A stretch of 17,743 nucleotides of DNA from the NCBI GenBank assembly GCA_905371725.1, contig CAJPML010000001.1:1-17743 (forward strand), read 5' to 3'. The position numbers and the translations under genes are program-made. Of the stretch, positions 16,247 to 17,743 are shown piece by piece; the stretch's first letter is position 1, and every line of letters begins with the position of its first letter. Under the pieces are notes generated by a model. It was not told the origin of the DNA. It ran no database searches and saw nothing but the letters and a program-made list of their open reading frames with translations. The stretch comes from Leptotrichia sp. oral taxon 215. Lineage in GTDB: Bacteria; Fusobacteriota; Fusobacteriia; Fusobacteriales; Leptotrichiaceae.

Positions 16247-16364
16247 GATGATAAAGAAGAAGTGTTAATTGCTTATATTAGTTTATTATAATTGCTATTT
16301 TAATGTTAGGTAAGTTGTTAGAAGAAAAGAAGTCGGGACGAAGATATTATATTTTCGTCTTTTT
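16247..16364 (+). ncRNA. Candidate small RNA (~118 nt) of unknown function
   Basis: This stretch is bounded by the extended -10 at 16232-16240 and a strong terminator at 16337-16364. The longest ATG frame (16303-16371, 22 codons) has no Shine-Dalgarno and runs through the terminator, so coding is unlikely. The sequence contains a repeated AATTGCT (16268-16274 and 16291-16296 region). I recognise no known RNA family. The alternative is a short non-functional transcript. The call rests only on promoter and terminator signals. Confidence 0.3.
16337..16364 (+). terminator. Strong Rho-independent terminator in the gap
   Basis: GACGAAGATA (16337-16346) pairs with TATTTTCGTC (16350-16359) around TTA, a 10-bp stem with one G-U pair, followed by five T residues (16360-16364). 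The orientation is plus strand; the minus strand has no T tract. No gene ends immediately upstream, so the terminated transcript is either the candidate small RNA or read-through from the exported-protein gene. Confidence 0.72.
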
Positions 16365-16382
16365 AATATAGTATAAAATTTA

Positions 16383-16394
16383 AGAATATATTCT
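16383..16394. repeat. 12-bp perfect palindrome
   Basis: AGAATATATTCT is fully self-complementary and lies about 55 bp upstream of the -10 element at 16447. It could be a regulator-binding site, but the region is very AT-rich and such palindromes arise by chance. The rest of 16365-16446 shows only AT-rich sequence. Confidence 0.25.
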
Positions 16395-16446
16395 GTTATA
16401 AAGTATAAAAAATTATAAAAATAGAATGGTCTTAACAGGAACTTTA

Positions 16447-16455
16447 TGATATAAT
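16447..16455 (+). promoter_or_regulatory. Extended -10 promoter of the small membrane-protein gene
   Basis: TGATATAAT (16447-16455) is a perfect extended -10 element, identical to those before rplB and ssrA. The region at -35 spacing (TGGTCT, 16427-16432) is poor. The predicted start near 16462 gives a leader of about 75 nt before the ATG at 16537. Confidence 0.6.
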
Positions 16456-16479
16456 AATTTGAAATTGTAAAATAAAAAG

Positions 16480-16536
16480 AAAGGAGAAAACTGCTGTCTT
16501 AATCGGATTTAAGATTTAGCAGTTATAAATTAGAAT
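16480..16536 (+). promoter_or_regulatory. Leader hairpin separating a Shine-Dalgarno from the start codon
   Basis: A good Shine-Dalgarno AAAGGAG (about 16480-16486) lies 50 nt before the ATG at 16537, and none is nearer. Between them AACTGCT (16489-16495) pairs with AGCAGTT (16518-16524) and CTTAA (16498-16502) with TTAAG (16509-16513), a 12-bp stem with an internal loop. Folding would bring the Shine-Dalgarno to an effective distance of about 14 nt. An in-frame TAG at 16531-16533 rules out a longer N-terminus. Hairpin-bridged initiation is known for phage T4 gene 38; here it is inference. Confidence 0.45.
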
Positions 16537-17046
16537 ATGAAGAAACTGGCTCAGTCAATAGTAGCATTTATTATAAGCATATTTGGAGTGAATGCTGGAA
16601 AGATAATTGGAATATTTTTTATTTCCCTGCTTCCGGTCATAGAGCTGAGGGGAAGCATACCGATAGGATACTATCAGGGACTTCCATGGTATACAAATAT
16701 GATAACTTCAATTATAGGTAACATTTTACCTGTTCCTTTTATACTTTTATTTGTTGTAAAAGTGTTTGAATTTATGAAAAAAAGAAACATAATGGTAAAT
16801 GTTATTGAAAAAATAGAAAAAAGAGCAATGAGCAGAAGTGAGAGCATTGCAAATAAAGAATTTCTTGGACTTATGCTATTTGTAGCAATTCCGTTTCCAG
16901 GAACAGGAGCATGGACAGGAGCCTTAATTGCTGCATTACTTCAATTTGACAGAAAAAAATCTTTTGTGTATATTTTTATTGGAGTATTGATAGCTGCATC
17001 TTTAGTGACTTTGGGAGTATATGGAGTTATAGGGTTTTTAGTATAA
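16537..17046 (+). CDS. Small multidrug-export family membrane protein (COG2426-like)
   Basis: The 169-aa product is an integral membrane protein with hydrophobic segments at about 22-35, 53-76, 109-120, 123-136 and 143-167, and a charged cytoplasmic-type stretch at 79-108. It shows the motifs I associate with the Sm_multidrug_ex family: LLPVIELRGSIPIGY (31-45), GNILPVPFILLF (61-72) and FVAIPFPGTGAWTGALIAALL (115-135), the last two proline-rich segments resembling re-entrant loops. Despite the family name, transport activity is poorly documented. The start ATG 16537 lacks a nearby Shine-Dalgarno. It is monocistronic, with its own promoter and ssrA downstream. Confidence 0.85.
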   Translation: MKKLAQSIVAFIISIFGVNAGKIIGIFFISLLPVIELRGSIPIGYYQGLPWYTNMITSIIGNILPVPFILLFVVKVFEFMKKRNIMVNVIEKIEKRAMSRSESIANKEFLGLMLFVAIPFPGTGAWTGALIAALLQFDRKKSFVYIFIGVLIAASLVTLGVYGVIGFLV

Positions 17047-17086
17047 TATCTGAGGGAATCTGTACTAAAATACCTAAAATTAATAC

Positions 17087-17115
17087 TTTTCAAAAAAATG
17101 TAAATGTGATATAAT
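17087..17115 (+). promoter_or_regulatory. Promoter of ssrA
   Basis: TTTTCA (17087-17092), 17 bp, then TATAAT (17110-17115), with the extended motif TG-A just before it (17107-17109). This is a strong promoter; transcription would start near 17122, about 12 nt before the mature tmRNA 5' end at 17134, consistent with RNase P processing. Confidence 0.72.
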
Positions 17116-17133
17116 CATAGTACAATAGAATAA

Positions 17134-17472
17134 GGGAATGTTTTGGTTTCGACAGGATAGGAAGCTTGTTATCGGCAAGTAAGCGGGAGCTTTAAAATCC
17201 AACTTAAATATAATCGGAAACGATAATTACGCATTAGCTGCCTAAGCTGCAGCTCGTCACTTTAAGAAATCGCCATTTTTCTTTAAGATGACGTCACTTT
17301 AATGGCTTACTCGGATGTATGATTATGTCATCTGAGGACACTTTATAATCTCGCCGTTAGACTTTTGTCTGTTTAATATCTTTTCGGTTAAAGCGATAAA
17401 TAGACTAAACTTGTAGATGATAGTAAGAACTTTGTATTTTGGACACGGGTTCGATTCCCGTCATTTCCACCA
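17134..17472 (+). ncRNA. ssrA: tmRNA (ssrA), trans-translation RNA
   Basis: tmRNA with SmpB rescues ribosomes stalled on mRNAs lacking a stop codon and tags the product for proteolysis. The 5' end GGGAATG (17134-17140) pairs with CATTTCC (17462-17468) as the acceptor stem, with G-U at the third pair (17136/17466), the alanyl-tRNA synthetase identity element. Other signs are TTTTGGTTTCGACAGGAT (17141-17158), T-arm ACGGG-TTCGATT-CCCGT (17445-17461), discriminator A and an encoded CCA (17470-17472). The tag frame is at 17216-17245. It is a standard one-piece tmRNA of 339 nt, not the permuted two-piece form. Own promoter and terminator flank it. Confidence 0.97.
17216..17245 (+). other. tmRNA tag-peptide reading frame, GNDNYALAA
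   Basis: Within the tmRNA, codons GGA AAC GAT AAT TAC GCA TTA GCT GCC are followed by TAA (17243-17245), giving GNDNYALAA. The YALAA end is the conserved degron read by ClpXP/ClpAP. The resume codon is taken as GGA because it follows TAATC in the position equivalent to TAGTC before GCA in E. coli; that alignment is inference. Confidence 0.82.
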
Positions 17473-17510
17473 AAACAAAAAATAGAAAATAGAATAATAG
17501 ATAAAATTTA

Positions 17511-17536
17511 AAACTGCCCGAAAGGGTGTTTTTTTT
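17511..17536 (+). terminator. Rho-independent terminator of ssrA
   Basis: CCC (17517-17519) and GGG (17524-17526) pair around a GAAA tetraloop, extended by G-U and by AAAC (17511-17514) with GTTT (17528-17531) across a bulged T, then a run of T residues through 17536. It lies about 40 nt after the tmRNA CCA end. Confidence 0.8.
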
Positions 17537-17716
17537 GGAAAATTATATAAAAATATAGCGCATAATAACAATTAATTAAAACTTAATCGTAATAAAAGAT
17601 TAAACAAAGCATTAAGGGGTATATTTAAATTAGCTTATTTTCTGCATAGAAAAAAATTTTGAAAAATCATATTATCTAAGTTTAAATAAAGTTATTAAAG
17701 AATATAGGAAGGAAGA
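17537..17716 (+). promoter_or_regulatory. AT-rich intergenic region with a possible promoter for the next gene
   Basis: TTGAAA (17659-17664) and TTAAAT (17682-17687) are 17 bp apart and could be the promoter of the gene that begins at the window edge. A weak 6-bp stem TTAATC (17583-17588)/GATTAA (17598-17603) is present. I see no coding sequence or RNA family. Confidence 0.3.
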
Positions 17717-17743
17717 ATGATAATGTCAGAAAAAAAGCATAAT
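17717..17743 (+). CDS. Start of a gene cut by the window edge
   Basis: Nine codons are visible, reading MIMSEKKHN, after AGGAAGGAAG (17706-17715). The first ATG (17717) is only 1-3 nt from that Shine-Dalgarno; the second ATG (17723) has better spacing and is the likelier start. The piece is too short to identify. It is separate from ssrA, whose terminator lies upstream. Confidence 0.45.

Noticed and set aside
16303..16371. 22-codon frame starting MLGKLLEEKK in the gap
   Set aside because: There is no Shine-Dalgarno, and it runs through a strong terminator, so translation of the full frame is implausible.

Overview
The window is a housekeeping chromosomal locus of a low-GC bacterium. It holds translation genes in the order rpsL-rpsG-fusA-tuf-rpsJ-rplC-D-W-B-rpsS-rplV-rpsC-rplP-rpmC-rpsQ-rplN-X-E-rpsN-rpsH-rplF-rplR-rpsE-rpmD-rplO-secY, followed by a small exported protein, a small membrane protein and the tmRNA gene ssrA. 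Strong AT bias, heavy use of AGA, GGA and ATA codons, a zinc-free S14, and a tmRNA tag reading GNDNYALAA suggest the Fusobacteriota, probably the Leptotrichia/Sneathia/Sebaldella group. That placement comes from overall resemblance, not from a search.

Layout. Positions 1-299 hold a good promoter, an inverted repeat over its -35 box, a 13-bp hairpin and a possible three-way-junction leader before rpsL. Positions 300-4553 are the str genes (S12, S7, EF-G, EF-Tu). Positions 4583-9893 are the S10 genes, and 9926-15672 the spc genes ending with secY. The three operons run together on the plus strand with tight spacing, four 1-nt stop/start overlaps and no clear intrinsic terminator until just after secY. 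The larger gaps lie inside the S10 part: rpsJ/rplC has a ~22-bp hairpin, rplW/rplB an extended -10 promoter inside a palindrome, and rplB/rpsS a second bulged hairpin. Eight of the 26 genes start with GTG or TTG. The adk-map-infA-rpmJ-rpsM genes that often follow secY are not here.

Positions 15673-17743 carry separately transcribed units. They are a 122-aa exported protein of unknown function, a promoter/terminator pair that could make a ~118-nt small RNA (16247-16364), a 169-aa small multidrug-export family protein whose only Shine-Dalgarno lies upstream of a hairpin, the tmRNA gene (17134-17472) with its own promoter and terminator, and the first codons of a gene cut by the window edge.

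How the genes work together: the first 15.7 kb supply small- and large-subunit ribosomal proteins, the two main elongation GTPases and the translocon channel that docks at the ribosome exit; ssrA supplies rescue of stalled ribosomes. I see no mobile element, CRISPR array, defence system or biosynthetic cluster. The points most worth checking are the non-coding elements (leader, intergenic hairpins, candidate sRNA, hairpin-bridged start) and insertions in L15, L24 and the SecY cytoplasmic loop.
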